DNA from: Sphingopyxis sp. BSN-002
GTDB lineage: Bacteria > Pseudomonadota > Alphaproteobacteria > Sphingomonadales > Sphingomonadaceae
Length of the DNA: 64,000 nt
Direction: 5' to 3'
NCBI RefSeq assembly: GCF_022024275.1
Contig: NZ_CP091804.1
Location: forward strand, 3,056,501 to 3,120,500
Shown here: one piece after another, positions 11,217 through 19,749 of the stretch
Position numbering within the stretch: the stretch's first letter is position 1
Layout: each line of letters starts with the position of its first letter
Program-made: the position numbers and the translations under genes
The notes under the pieces: generated by a model
What the model saw: the letters and a program-made list of their open reading frames with translations, nothing else
Told to the model about the DNA's origin: nothing
The model's database searches: none

Positions 11217-12011
11217 TCAGCGCGCCTTCCACTCGGGCTTGCGCTTCTGCGCGAAGGCGAGCGGGCCTTCGCGTGCGTCCTCGCTGCGCATCAGCACGCT
11301 GCGCTCGCGGGTGTTATGTTCCCAATAGGGTGCGTCGGCGGCGATCCGGCCGTCGGCGATGCCGAGCGCGACGCGCTTCGACGCCTGCACCGACAGCGGC
11401 GCATTACCGGCGATCTTTTCGGCCAGCGCGATCGCGGTCGGCATCAGGTCGGCGAGCGGCACGACATGGTTCACAAGGCCGAATTCGGCGGCGCGCGCGG
11501 CGGGGATCGGGTCGCCGGTCAGCATATATTCCATCGCGAGCTTGCGCGGCAGTTGTTGGGCAAGACGGAAGGCGCCGCCCGCTGCGGCGAACAGCCCGAC
11601 CTTGACCTCGGGCAGGCCGAATTGCGCATGGTCGGCGGCGACGATGATGTCGCTCATCAGCGCGATCTCGCAGCCGCCGCCAAAGGCGAAGCCGTTGACG
11701 GCGGCAATGATGGGTTTCGAGATGGGGTGCGAGACCATGCCCGCAAAGCCCCATTCCTGCTGCACCTTGTCGGAAGGATAGAGGCTCTCGCCACGCGACA
11801 GTGCGACAAGGTCGGCGCCGGCGCAGAAGCTCTTTTCGCCCGCGCCGGTGATCACGACGGCGCGGATGTCGTGATCGCTTTCCGCTTCCTTGAGCGCGGT
11901 GCCGATACCGACATGGACCGCGGCGTTGACGGCGTTGCGCGCGTCGGGCCGGTTGATCGTGACGATCAGGACATGGCCGCGGCGTTCGGTGAGGATGGTG
12001 GTGTCGGTCAT
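11217..12011 (-). CDS. Enoyl-CoA hydratase / crotonase family protein
   Basis: A 264-residue crotonase-fold protein. The oxyanion-hole segments are FCAGADL and GFAFGGGCEIAL. Both acidic residues of classical enoyl-CoA hydratases are retained: Glu in GGCEIAL and Glu in FGLPEVKVG. It therefore probably hydrates a 2-enoyl-CoA in fatty-acid or branched-chain breakdown. First gene of an operon with the thiolase-like gene, with a palindromic operator 38 bp upstream. Confidence 0.9.
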   Translation of the reverse strand: MTDTTILTERRGHVLIVTINRPDARNAVNAAVHVGIGTALKEAESDHDIRAVVITGAGEKSFCAGADLVALSRGESLYPSDKVQQEWGFAGMVSHPISKPIIAAVNGFAFGGGCEIALMSDIIVAADHAQFGLPEVKVGLFAAAGGAFRLAQQLPRKLAMEYMLTGDPIPAARAAEFGLVNHVVPLADLMPTAIALAEKIAGNAPLSVQASKRVALGIADGRIAADAPYWEHNTRERSVLMRSEDAREGPLAFAQKRKPEWKAR

Positions 12012-12048
12012 CGCGAATCTCTCCCTTTCGGGCGAGTATCGCGATGAC

Positions 12049-12064
12049 TTGACGTTTACGTCAA
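12049..12064. promoter_or_regulatory. 16-bp palindromic operator TTGACGT-tt-ACGTCAA
   Basis: A perfect 7+7 palindrome with a 2-bp centre lies 38 bp upstream of the enoyl-CoA hydratase start. It looks like sites described for MerR-family regulators of acyl-CoA and branched-chain amino-acid catabolism (LiuR type). Assignment to that regulator is an inference; no such regulator gene is in the window. Confidence 0.6.
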
Positions 12065-12110
12065 CTGGAAAGACTTCGATGCAGATGCCCGTGAGGGAGC
12101 CTCTGCATCG

Positions 12111-12872
12111 CTATTGTGTCAACGAGCCGTCCGCGCCAGCGCTCGCAATATGCGCTTCGGCCGCTGCAGTCATCGCGCGATCGACCCGTTCTACCAGATC
12201 AGGGGATGCGCTATCGACAATCCACTTCTCTTCGATCGCCTTCTTTTCCAGATCGCTGGCCTGAAACTTTTGCCCAGCCGGGGATTCGAAAAAACGTTTC
12301 AGGTCATTGAGTTGCCTCGTCGACATTCTCTGGAGGGCCGTTTTCGCGCCTTCGGATCTTTGTGCCTGCGTAGGTCCGCCGTCGTTGCCCGGTTCGTTAT
12401 ACTGCGCGGTCACCGCCGCGTGCGATGCCAAGGTATCCGCCCATACTCCCAGAAGGATCTGTCCGACCTCCCCAGTCAGGAAAATCTTGACCTGTCCGAT
12501 CTCGGCCGTGGAGAGCCGACTTGCGTAAAGCTCGGTAAGCATCGTCACATATTGTGGATAGCGATGATCCAGGTCGTCCTGAAGAATGGGCCGCAACGAG
12601 TTGCGAAGCGCCTGATCAAGTCCCGGATATTGTCGATTCAGATCAGCTGCCACAGGATCGGACGCGAGCAGGCGATCGATCAGGAAGTCGACCGTCGGTT
12701 CGATGAACTTCTCCATTCGGCTCTTGCTGAACAGGGTCGTTGCCAAATCCCGAGCCGCCTCCTCATGGGAAGGCGTCTTCACAGTGGCCGCGGGTACAAC
12801 TTGCGCAAGCGCGGGTAGGGGTGACAGTCCCGTTACAGCTATGGCTGCGAGAACACGCAGGCAGCGAACCAT
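12111..12872 (-). CDS. Exported DUF2059 domain protein
   Basis: A 253-residue protein with a cleavable signal peptide (cut after PALA, about residue 23). DUF2059-like segments are YASRLSTAEIGQVKIFLTGE near residues 115-135 and FFESPAGQKF near 190-200. It is mostly helical and probably periplasmic. Function is unknown. It stands alone between the acyl-CoA operon and the transaldolase gene. Its codon use and GC look slightly less extreme than its neighbours, but not enough to argue for transfer. Confidence 0.7.
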   Translation of the reverse strand: MVRCLRVLAAIAVTGLSPLPALAQVVPAATVKTPSHEEAARDLATTLFSKSRMEKFIEPTVDFLIDRLLASDPVAADLNRQYPGLDQALRNSLRPILQDDLDHRYPQYVTMLTELYASRLSTAEIGQVKIFLTGEVGQILLGVWADTLASHAAVTAQYNEPGNDGGPTQAQRSEGAKTALQRMSTRQLNDLKRFFESPAGQKFQASDLEKKAIEEKWIVDSASPDLVERVDRAMTAAAEAHIASAGADGSLTQ

Positions 12873-12963
12873 TGTCTTTTCCCCCGATGCAAATCAGTCA
12901 CATCCGTCCGCGAGCCAATCTGCTGTAAAGGCGTTTGCCACTCAGCGGCCGGAAATTGCTGGC

Positions 12964-13617
12964 TCAAGCAATGGTTTGCCCGGTCTTCGCCCAATCCGCA
13001 AGGAAGCCCTCGATGCCCTTTTCGGTCAGGATGTGCTTGAAGAGGCCCTTGATGACCGACGGCGGTGCGGTCATCACGTCGGCGCCGATCTTCGCGGCTT
13101 CGAGCACATGGATACCGTGGCGGACGCTCGCGACGAGGATTTCGGTTTCATAGGCGTAATTGTCGTAGATCAGCCGGATGTCGGCGATCAGCTGCATGCC
13201 GTCGAAACCATTGTCGTCGTGGCGGCCGACGAAGGGCGAGACGAAGGTCGCGCCGGCCTTCGCCGCGAGCAGTGCTTGTGCGGCCGAGAAACAGAGCGTG
13301 ACATTGACCATCGTGCCGTCGCTGGTCAGCGCCTTGCAGGTCTTGAGCCCGTCGATCGTCAGCGGCACCTTGATGCAGACATTGTCGGCGATCTTGCGGA
13401 GGATTTCGGCCTCCTTCATCATCGTCGCATGGTCGAGCGCGACGACTTCGGCCGACACCGGGCCGGTGGTCAGCGCACAGATTTCCTTTGTCACTTCCTT
13501 GAAGTCGCGGCCCGACTTGGCGATCAGCGACGGGTTCGTCGTGACGCCGTCGAGCAGGCCGGTCGCGGCGAGTTCCTGGATGTCGGCGATTTCGGCGGTG
13601 TCGGCGAAGAATTTCAT
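12964..13617 (-). CDS. tal: Small transaldolase (TalC/FSA family)
   Basis: A 217-residue class I aldolase of the short transaldolase/fructose-6-phosphate aldolase family, acting in the pentose phosphate pathway. Lys83 in CIKVPLT is the Schiff-base lysine; [12 protein letters not shown] is the N-terminal signature. Glu57 (VSAEVVA) occupies the position held by Gln59 in E. coli FsaA, and VNVTLCFS matches true transaldolases. I therefore prefer transaldolase to fructose-6-phosphate aldolase. The start at 13617 (MKFFADTAE) is the normal family start. Divergent from radA. Confidence 0.9.
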   Translation of the reverse strand: MKFFADTAEIADIQELAATGLLDGVTTNPSLIAKSGRDFKEVTKEICALTTGPVSAEVVALDHATMMKEAEILRKIADNVCIKVPLTIDGLKTCKALTSDGTMVNVTLCFSAAQALLAAKAGATFVSPFVGRHDDNGFDGMQLIADIRLIYDNYAYETEILVASVRHGIHVLEAAKIGADVMTAPPSVIKGLFKHILTEKGIEGFLADWAKTGQTIA

Positions 13618-13748
13618 GGCGCGGGGCTTCCTTGCGGGCAGGGTGATTCGGATCGGTTCCCGCCCTAGAACAGCGCGCGCCAAATATGAACCGTCCGCAT
13701 TTCCGGAAAGCGCTGGCGTTCCGTCTTTGTTCCGATTATGCGATCGGC

Positions 13749-15110
13749 ATGGCCAAAGCGAAGCGTCAATATGTCTGCCAGAATTGCGGATCGGTCTCGT
13801 ATCGGTGGCAGGGGCAATGCGCCGATTGCAACGAGTGGAACACGCTCGTCGAGGAAGCGGGCGAGACCGCCTTTTCGGCGAAGCACGACCTCAGCAAGGG
13901 CGGCCGGACGCTCGCGCTCGAAACGCTCGACGAACATAGTCCGATGCCCGAACGGATGCTGTGCGGCATCGCCGAGTTCGACCGCGCGCTCGGCGGCGGA
14001 TTCGTCGCGGGATCGGCGACGCTGATCGGCGGCGATCCGGGGATCGGCAAGTCGACCTTGCTGCTGCAGGCCGCGGGGCGGCTCGCGAAATCGGGCAAGT
14101 CGGTCGTCTATATCAGCGGCGAGGAAGCGGCGGGGCAGGTGCGGCTGCGGGCGCAGCGGCTGGGGCTCGGCGATGCGCCGGTCGCGCTCGCCAGTGCGAC
14201 CTCGGTGCGCGACATCCTCGCGACGCTCGACAGCCGGACCGCCGATTTCGTCGTGATCGATTCGATCCAGACCATGCACAGCGACCTGATCGACAGCGCG
14301 CCCGGCACGGTCAGCCAGGTTCGTGCGAGCGCGCAGGAACTGATCCGCTATGCCAAGGACAGCGGCGCGGCGATTGTGCTGGTCGGGCATGTCACCAAGG
14401 ACGGAACGATCGCAGGACCGCGCGTCCTCGAACATATGGTCGATACCGTGCTGGCGTTCGAGGGCGAGCGCAGCCACCAGTACCGGATCCTCCGCGCGGT
14501 GAAGAACCGCTTCGGCGGTACCGACGAGATCGGCGTGTTCGCGATGGGCGAAGAGGGGCTGGGCGAAGTCTCCAACCCGTCGAGCCTGTTCCTGACCGAT
14601 CGCAGCCGCGACGTGCCGGGGTCGGTGGTGTTCCCTGCATTGGAGGGCACGCGTCCGGTGCTCGTCGAAGTGCAGGCGCTCACCGTGCGCCTCGCGAGCG
14701 GCGCGACGCCGCGGCGTGCGGTCGTCGGTTGGGACAGCGGCCGGCTTGCGATGGTGCTTGCGGTGCTGGAGGCGCGCTGCGGACTCCAGATGGGCGGCGC
14801 CGAAGTCTATCTCAACATCGCGGGCGGCTATCGGCTGACCGATCCCGCGGCCGATCTCGCGGTCGCGGCCGCACTGATTTCGGCGTTCAGCGAGCGGCCG
14901 GTGCCGTCCGACGCGATCGTCTTTGGCGAGCTGTCGCTTTCGGGCGAGGTTCGTCCCGTCTCGCACGATGCACTCCGCCTTCGGGAGTCCGCGAAGCTCG
15001 GCTTTTCAAAGGGCTGGGGGCCGAAGGGTATGAAGCCTGTGAACGGGATCGGGGTAAATGGCTTCGGACGTCTCGGCGAACTCGTTGACCTGATGCTCGG
15101 TCGCGACTAG
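13749..15110 (+). CDS. radA: DNA repair protein RadA
   Basis: A 453-residue RadA, the RecA-like ATPase that drives branch migration during recombinational repair. It has an N-terminal zinc finger (CQNCG...CADC, residues about 10-27), a Walker A ([10 protein letters not shown], about 97-106), the RadA-specific [10 protein letters not shown] motif and a C-terminal Lon-like domain. The ATG at 13749 gives the usual [14 protein letters not shown] start; an upstream Met would add 21 unrelated residues. cvpA follows 9 bp later. Confidence 0.95.
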   Translation: MAKAKRQYVCQNCGSVSYRWQGQCADCNEWNTLVEEAGETAFSAKHDLSKGGRTLALETLDEHSPMPERMLCGIAEFDRALGGGFVAGSATLIGGDPGIGKSTLLLQAAGRLAKSGKSVVYISGEEAAGQVRLRAQRLGLGDAPVALASATSVRDILATLDSRTADFVVIDSIQTMHSDLIDSAPGTVSQVRASAQELIRYAKDSGAAIVLVGHVTKDGTIAGPRVLEHMVDTVLAFEGERSHQYRILRAVKNRFGGTDEIGVFAMGEEGLGEVSNPSSLFLTDRSRDVPGSVVFPALEGTRPVLVEVQALTVRLASGATPRRAVVGWDSGRLAMVLAVLEARCGLQMGGAEVYLNIAGGYRLTDPAADLAVAAALISAFSERPVPSDAIVFGELSLSGEVRPVSHDALRLRESAKLGFSKGWGPKGMKPVNGIGVNGFGRLGELVDLMLGRD

Positions 15111-15119
15111 CTCGCCCTT

Positions 15120-15668
15120 ATGGGTAGTTTGACGGCTATGGATATTCTCGTGCTGGCGCTGATCGGCGGCAGCGCGGTGCTCGGCTTTTCGCGGGGGCTG
15201 GTGCAGGAGGTAACAAGCCTGCTCGCCTGGGTGCTCGCGATCGCCGCGGTGCGTTTCTTTCACGGGATGACGACAGACCTGCTGTCAAAATGGATCGAGG
15301 CGCCCGGGGGCGCGGCGATGCTGGCGTTCGTGGTCCTGTTCGGCGGGGTTTTCGCGATTACGAAATGGGGTTCGCGTGCGATGGGGCAGCGGAGCCGCGC
15401 GTCGATCGTCGGCGGTTTCGACCGCGGGCTCGGTGCGGGTTTCGGAGCGGTCAAGGGGCTGATCATCGCGACCATCGGCTTCATGCTTGTCACGCTCCTC
15501 TATGACATCGGCTATGGCAATGCGCAGCGCCCCGCGTGGATGGCCGATAGCCGCACCTATCCCGCGCTCAATGCGACGAGCTCGGCGCTGAGCAAGGTCA
15601 TTGCCGACCGCCGCGCCGAGGCGCGCGCCGCCGAAAGCGAAGGCGCGGCTCCCGCGACGCCGAAATGA
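15120..15668 (+). CDS. cvpA: CvpA family membrane protein
   Basis: A 182-residue CvpA-family inner-membrane protein with four predicted membrane helices in the first 125 residues and a charged, Ala-rich cytoplasmic tail. The MGSLTAMDILVLALIGGSAV N-terminus followed by GFSRGLVQEVTSLLAW is typical. CvpA is linked to colicin V production, purine supply and envelope stress in other bacteria, but its activity is unresolved. It follows radA directly and overlaps the next gene by ATGA. Confidence 0.88.
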   Translation: MGSLTAMDILVLALIGGSAVLGFSRGLVQEVTSLLAWVLAIAAVRFFHGMTTDLLSKWIEAPGGAAMLAFVVLFGGVFAITKWGSRAMGQRSRASIVGGFDRGLGAGFGAVKGLIIATIGFMLVTLLYDIGYGNAQRPAWMADSRTYPALNATSSALSKVIADRRAEARAAESEGAAPATPK

Positions 15669-16093
15669 GCGCCGCGCTCTATAACCGCGACATCCTGTCG
15701 CTTGCAGTCGCGACCGCGGATTTCCCGCCACTCGAGGCGCCGCATCATCGCGTGTCGGTGCGTGCGCCGCTCTGCGGGAGTGCGATCATTCTCGACCTCG
15801 ATACCGAAGCGGATGGCGGCGTGACGGGCATCGGCCTGCACGTCGAGGCCTGCGCACTCGGTCAGGCGTCGGCCGCCTTGCTCGCCCGGCACGCGCCGGG
15901 ACAGGGGCTCACCGAAATCCGGACCGCACGCGACGCGATCGCGGCGTGGTTCAGGGGCGAGGGCGAGGCACCCGCGTGGCCGGGCTTCGACCTGCTCGCC
16001 GCCGCGCGCGATTACCCGGCACGCCACGGGGCGATCCTGCTGCCCTTCGACGCCGCTGTTGCCGCGCTCGAAGACCGGGCGGACGCGGCATGA
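15665..16093 (+). CDS. Degenerate IscU-like iron-sulfur scaffold protein
   Basis: A 142-residue protein resembling IscU/NifU-N scaffolds that hold nascent Fe-S clusters. Cys37 (PLCGSAI) and Cys63 (EACALGQASA) match two of the three IscU cluster ligands. The third Cys is replaced: RHGAILLPF carries Gly122 where IscU has HCSIL, and the CGD aspartate is Ser39. Canonical cluster assembly is therefore doubtful. The gene overlaps cvpA and the Kef gene by ATGA at both ends, so the three are translationally coupled. Alternative role: a regulatory or cluster-sensing relative. Confidence 0.7.
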   Translation: MSAALYNRDILSLAVATADFPPLEAPHHRVSVRAPLCGSAIILDLDTEADGGVTGIGLHVEACALGQASAALLARHAPGQGLTEIRTARDAIAAWFRGEGEAPAWPGFDLLAAARDYPARHGAILLPFDAAVAALEDRADAA

Positions 16094-17967
16094 ACCTTGC
16101 CGTCCTGACCGCGGCAGCCACGGAGGTTGCGGCGGAGACTGCAACCGACGCGGTGCTGCTGGAGGGCGCGATCCTGCTGGGGGTCGCGACGCTGTTCGTC
16201 CTGATTTTCCGCCGCCTCGGGCTCGGCGCGGTGCTTGGCTATCTGATCGCGGGCGCGCTCGTCGGACCCTATGGGCTGGGTCTCGTCGGCGGCGGGGAAT
16301 CCAAGCTCGCCTTTGCCGAGATCGGCATCGCCTTCCTGCTGTTCCTCGTCGGTCTCGAACTCCATCCGCGACGATTGTGGGAGATGCGCAAGGCGATTTT
16401 CGGTCTCGGGCTCGCGCAGGTCGTGGTGTCGGGACTGATCCTCGCGGCGCTGATTTTTGCGACGCTCGGCTTCAGCTGGCAGGCGGCGCTCGCGCTGGGG
16501 CTGCCGCTCGCGCTCTCGTCGACCGCGCAGGTGTTGCCGAGCCTCAAAAGCTCGGGACGGATCAATTCGCCCTTTGGCGAAAAGGCCTTTTCGGTCCTGC
16601 TGTTCCAGGATCTGGCGATCGTCCCGATGATCACGATCATCGCCGCACTGTCGCGCGCGCCTGCCGACCCGGCGGCGCCACCGGGATGGCAGATGGCGCT
16701 CTATACGGTCGGCGCGATCGCCGTGCTGGTGCTGGTCGGCCGCTTCGTCGTCAATCCGCTGCTTCGGCTGATCGGCCGCTATGGCGAGCGCGAGCTGTTC
16801 GTTGTCGTGGGGCTGCTGGCCGTGCTGGCGAGCGCCGCGTTCATGCACAGCCTCCACCTGTCGACCGCACTTGGCGCGTTCGTGGCCGGCATGATGCTGG
16901 CGGACTCGCCGTACCGGCACGAGATCGAGGCCGATATCGAGCCCTTCCGTCTCGTGCTTCTGGGCCTTTTCTTCCTTGCGGTCGGTATGGTGCTCGACGT
17001 CAGTGTCGTTGCCGAAAAGCCGATGCTGGTCGTGTCGCTCGCGGCGATGGTCGTGGTGGTGAAGGTGGCCGTGCTGACCGTGCTTGTCCGCCTGTTCGGC
17101 AAGCCGTGGAACATGGCGCTGGGCCTGGGTCTGCTGCTGAGTCAGGGCGGTGAATTCGGTTTCCTGCTCTTCACGCAGGCGGCCGACGCGCTGCTCGTCG
17201 CACCGCAGGCGGCGAGCCTGTTCAGCGCAGTCGTGACGCTGTCGATGATGACGACGCCGTTCCTGATGCTCTTCGCGCGCAACCTCGAATTCTCGCCGAG
17301 CGTCGACGCCGACCTCGACGATCCCGAAAATGCGCCGCGCGGCTCGTCGATCGTCATCGGCTATGGTCGCTTCGGCCAGATCGTCGCGCAGATGCTGCAT
17401 GCGGTCGACTGTTCGGTAACGCTGATCGACAAGAAGCCGAGCCAGATCGAGCTGTCGGGCCGCTTCGATACCAAGGTCTATTTCGGCGACGGGCTGCGCA
17501 TCGATGTGCTGCGGCGCGCGGGCGCCGAGGAGGCGCGGCTGATCGTCTTCTGCACCGACGACCGGACGATCGACGCGGCCGCACTCGCGCCGATCGTCGA
17601 GGCGTTTCCCAATGCGCGCGTGCTGACCCGCGTATTCGACCGTCGCCAGCTTCTCGCGGTCGACGGGGCGGGGACCGCGGGCGCGGTGCGCGAGGTATTC
17701 GAAAGCTCGATCGCGCTCGGCCTGATGGCGCTGCGCCAGCTCGAGGTCGAACCGCGCGAGATCGAGGATGTCGAAACCGCGCTGCGCCAGCTCGACGCCG
17801 AACGCCTCGACATGCAGATCAGCGAGGGCGACATCGCTGCGGGCCGCGAGCATCGGTTCGTCGCGGGCGGCGGGCGGCAGGCGTCGAGCGTGCTCGAGGC
17901 GCTGCGCGAACGGCGGCAGGCCGCGAAGCGCGCGCGCGAGGAAACCGAGGCTGAAGAGGCGGCCTAG
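16090..17967 (+). CDS. kefB: Kef-type K+/H+ antiporter with RCK domain
   Basis: A 625-residue monovalent cation:proton antiporter-2 protein. Residues about 15-400 form roughly twelve membrane helices (CPA2 fold, with FLLFLVGLELHPRRLWEMRK and ALALGLPLALSSTAQVLPSL blocks). Residues about 415-535 form an RCK_N Rossmann domain (SSIVIGYGRFGQIVAQML), which in KefB/KefC binds nucleotides and glutathione. The charged tail contains [16 protein letters not shown]. Probably protects against electrophiles by K+ efflux and acidification, but no KefF/KefG partner is adjacent. Its TAG stop shares a CTAG with the convergent aroB stop. Confidence 0.88.
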   Translation: MNLAVLTAAATEVAAETATDAVLLEGAILLGVATLFVLIFRRLGLGAVLGYLIAGALVGPYGLGLVGGGESKLAFAEIGIAFLLFLVGLELHPRRLWEMRKAIFGLGLAQVVVSGLILAALIFATLGFSWQAALALGLPLALSSTAQVLPSLKSSGRINSPFGEKAFSVLLFQDLAIVPMITIIAALSRAPADPAAPPGWQMALYTVGAIAVLVLVGRFVVNPLLRLIGRYGERELFVVVGLLAVLASAAFMHSLHLSTALGAFVAGMMLADSPYRHEIEADIEPFRLVLLGLFFLAVGMVLDVSVVAEKPMLVVSLAAMVVVVKVAVLTVLVRLFGKPWNMALGLGLLLSQGGEFGFLLFTQAADALLVAPQAASLFSAVVTLSMMTTPFLMLFARNLEFSPSVDADLDDPENAPRGSSIVIGYGRFGQIVAQMLHAVDCSVTLIDKKPSQIELSGRFDTKVYFGDGLRIDVLRRAGAEEARLIVFCTDDRTIDAAALAPIVEAFPNARVLTRVFDRRQLLAVDGAGTAGAVREVFESSIALGLMALRQLEVEPREIEDVETALRQLDAERLDMQISEGDIAAGREHRFVAGGGRQASSVLEALRERRQAAKRAREETEAEEAA

Positions 17968-19067
17968 CCGCGCTGTCCGTCGAGAAACTCGGCGACCGTA
18001 TCCAAGCTGTATTCGTCGGTGACGAAGCTCTGGCCGATGCCGCGGGTCAGGATCAGCGGCAGCTTGCCGCCGCGCACCTTCTTGTCGTGCGCCATATGCG
18101 CCGCGAGCGCCGCGCCGCCGGTGTTGATCCCGGCGCTGGCAAGACTGTGCGGCAGCTCGACGCTGGCCAGATGATCGCGCACGCGTGCCGCATCTTCGGC
18201 TGGGCAAAGCCCGTTGGCGGCCGAGAATTGATGCGCGAGCACCATGCCCGCGGCAACCGCTTCGCCGTGGAGCAGCCGGTCCGAATAGCCGGTCTCTGCC
18301 TCCAGCGCGTGGCCGAAGCTGTGACCGAGGTTGAGCAGCGCCCGCACGTCCTGCGTCTCGCGCTCGTCGGCGGCGACGATGCGCGCCTTCGCTGCGACGC
18401 TGTGTGCGATCGCCTTGTGCCGCGCTTCGGCGTCGCCCGCGAGCAGTGCCGCGCCGTTGGCTTCGCACCAGGCGAAGAAATCCGCGTCGTCGATCAACCC
18501 GTATTTGACGACCTCGGCATAGCCTGCCCCCAGTTCGCGGCGAGGCAGGGTGGCGAGTGTCGTCGGGTCGATCACAACCAGGGCGGGCTGGTGGAACGCG
18601 CCGATCAGATTCTTGCCCGCCTCGACGTTGATCGCGGTCTTGCCGCCGACGCTGCTGTCGACCTGTGCGAGCAGGGTGGTCGGCACCTGGATGAAGTTGC
18701 AGCCGCGCTTGACGATGCTGCACGCGAAGCCGACGAGGTCGCCGATCACGCCCCCCCCGAGTGCGATGACATGGTCGCTGCGTTCGATGCCTTCGCCGAT
18801 CAGCCATTCGGTAAGCCGCGCTAGGCCCGTCCAGCTCTTCGTGCTCTCGCCCGCCGGGAGCACGAGCGAGGAGAAGGAGATATTTTCGGCGCCGAGCGAG
18901 GCGCCGAGCGCAACCAGATAATGGTCCGCGACATGGGCGTCGGAGACGATGAAGGTGCGCGGACGCCTGAGCAGCGGCGCGACATGGCGGCCGATGTCGC
19001 GAAGCAGTCCGTCGCCGATCAGGATCGGGTAACTGCGGCTGCCAAGGTCGACGGTCAGGCTTTCCAC
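17964..19067 (-). CDS. aroB: 3-dehydroquinate synthase
   Basis: Second step of the shikimate pathway: DAHP to 3-dehydroquinate, NAD+- and metal-dependent. 367 residues, normal length. The NAD-binding signature [19 protein letters not shown] and the [20 protein letters not shown] block are intact, as is the metal-binding His region [12 protein letters not shown]. The start overlaps the aroK end by 13 bp, so the two genes form an operon for aromatic amino-acid synthesis. Confidence 0.95.
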   Translation of the reverse strand: MESLTVDLGSRSYPILIGDGLLRDIGRHVAPLLRRPRTFIVSDAHVADHYLVALGASLGAENISFSSLVLPAGESTKSWTGLARLTEWLIGEGIERSDHVIALGGGVIGDLVGFACSIVKRGCNFIQVPTTLLAQVDSSVGGKTAINVEAGKNLIGAFHQPALVVIDPTTLATLPRRELGAGYAEVVKYGLIDDADFFAWCEANGAALLAGDAEARHKAIAHSVAAKARIVAADERETQDVRALLNLGHSFGHALEAETGYSDRLLHGEAVAAGMVLAHQFSAANGLCPAEDAARVRDHLASVELPHSLASAGINTGGAALAAHMAHDKKVRGGKLPLILTRGIGQSFVTDEYSLDTVAEFLDGQRG

Positions 19068-19630
19068 TGCGCCAGCTCCTCCAGTATCGCGCGCACCGTG
19101 TACTCGTGCGGGCTCGAGGCCGAACTGACGCGGATATGCGCCTCGGCATAGATCGGATTGCGGACCTCGGCGAGTTCGCGAAGCACCTGTCCCGCATCGC
19201 GACCCTTCAGCAACGGGCGGTGATTCCGGCGCGCGGTACGTTCGACGAGCGTCGGAATATCCGCATCGAGCCAGATGCAGAGACTGTCCGCGAGGATCAG
19301 CGCGCGGGTCTCGTCATTGATGAAGGCGCCGCCGCCCGTCGCAAGGACGTGCGGCTTGCCGGCAAGCATCCGGGCGATCACGCGGCGCTCGCCATCGCGA
19401 AAATGCGCCTCGCCGAACTTCGCGAAAATATCGGAAATCGTCATCCCTGCCGCACGCTCGATCTCGTCGTCGGCGTCGGCGAAGGCCATGCCGAGCCGCT
19501 GCGCGAGGCGACGCCCGATGGTCGACTTGCCCGACCCCATCAGACCGACGAGCACGATCGATCGCTCGCGAACCGCGGCGGGGATCGGCCCGGAGGCGGC
19601 CGGAGCCGGGCTTTTCGGGTTTCGTGACAT
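19055..19630 (-). CDS. aroK: Shikimate kinase
   Basis: Phosphorylates shikimate at the 3-OH with ATP. 191 residues. Walker A is GLMGSGKST (Lys35). The shikimate-binding residues are in [11 protein letters not shown] and LATGGGAF, and the lid arginine is in RNHRPLL. The first about 20 residues form a Pro/Ala-rich leader that most homologues lack. Upstream gene of the aroK-aroB operon, divergent from the unknown exported protein. Confidence 0.94.
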   Translation of the reverse strand: MSRNPKSPAPAASGPIPAAVRERSIVLVGLMGSGKSTIGRRLAQRLGMAFADADDEIERAAGMTISDIFAKFGEAHFRDGERRVIARMLAGKPHVLATGGGAFINDETRALILADSLCIWLDADIPTLVERTARRNHRPLLKGRDAGQVLRELAEVRNPIYAEAHIRVSSASSPHEYTVRAILEELAQWKA

Positions 19631-19749
19631 GGTGCGGGCGGCTATACCGACGAAGGCGCGCGGGACAATGCTTTACTGCGGGCATTTTGCTGCAATGCAC
19701 AGAGGATATGGGTGGACGTGACCGACAAGATCGCCGAAAGCGGCCCGCG

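Noticed and set aside
12964..13617. Fructose-6-phosphate aldolase (FSA)
   Set aside because: Glu57 replaces the Gln of E. coli FsaA and the VNVTLCFS block matches transaldolases.
16012..19197. A very long open frame on the minus strand (over 1000 codons) opposite the Kef antiporter and running through aroB/aroK
   Set aside because: High-GC codon bias leaves antisense frames open. The product is Arg/His/Asp-rich with no family, while real genes on both strands fully explain the region.
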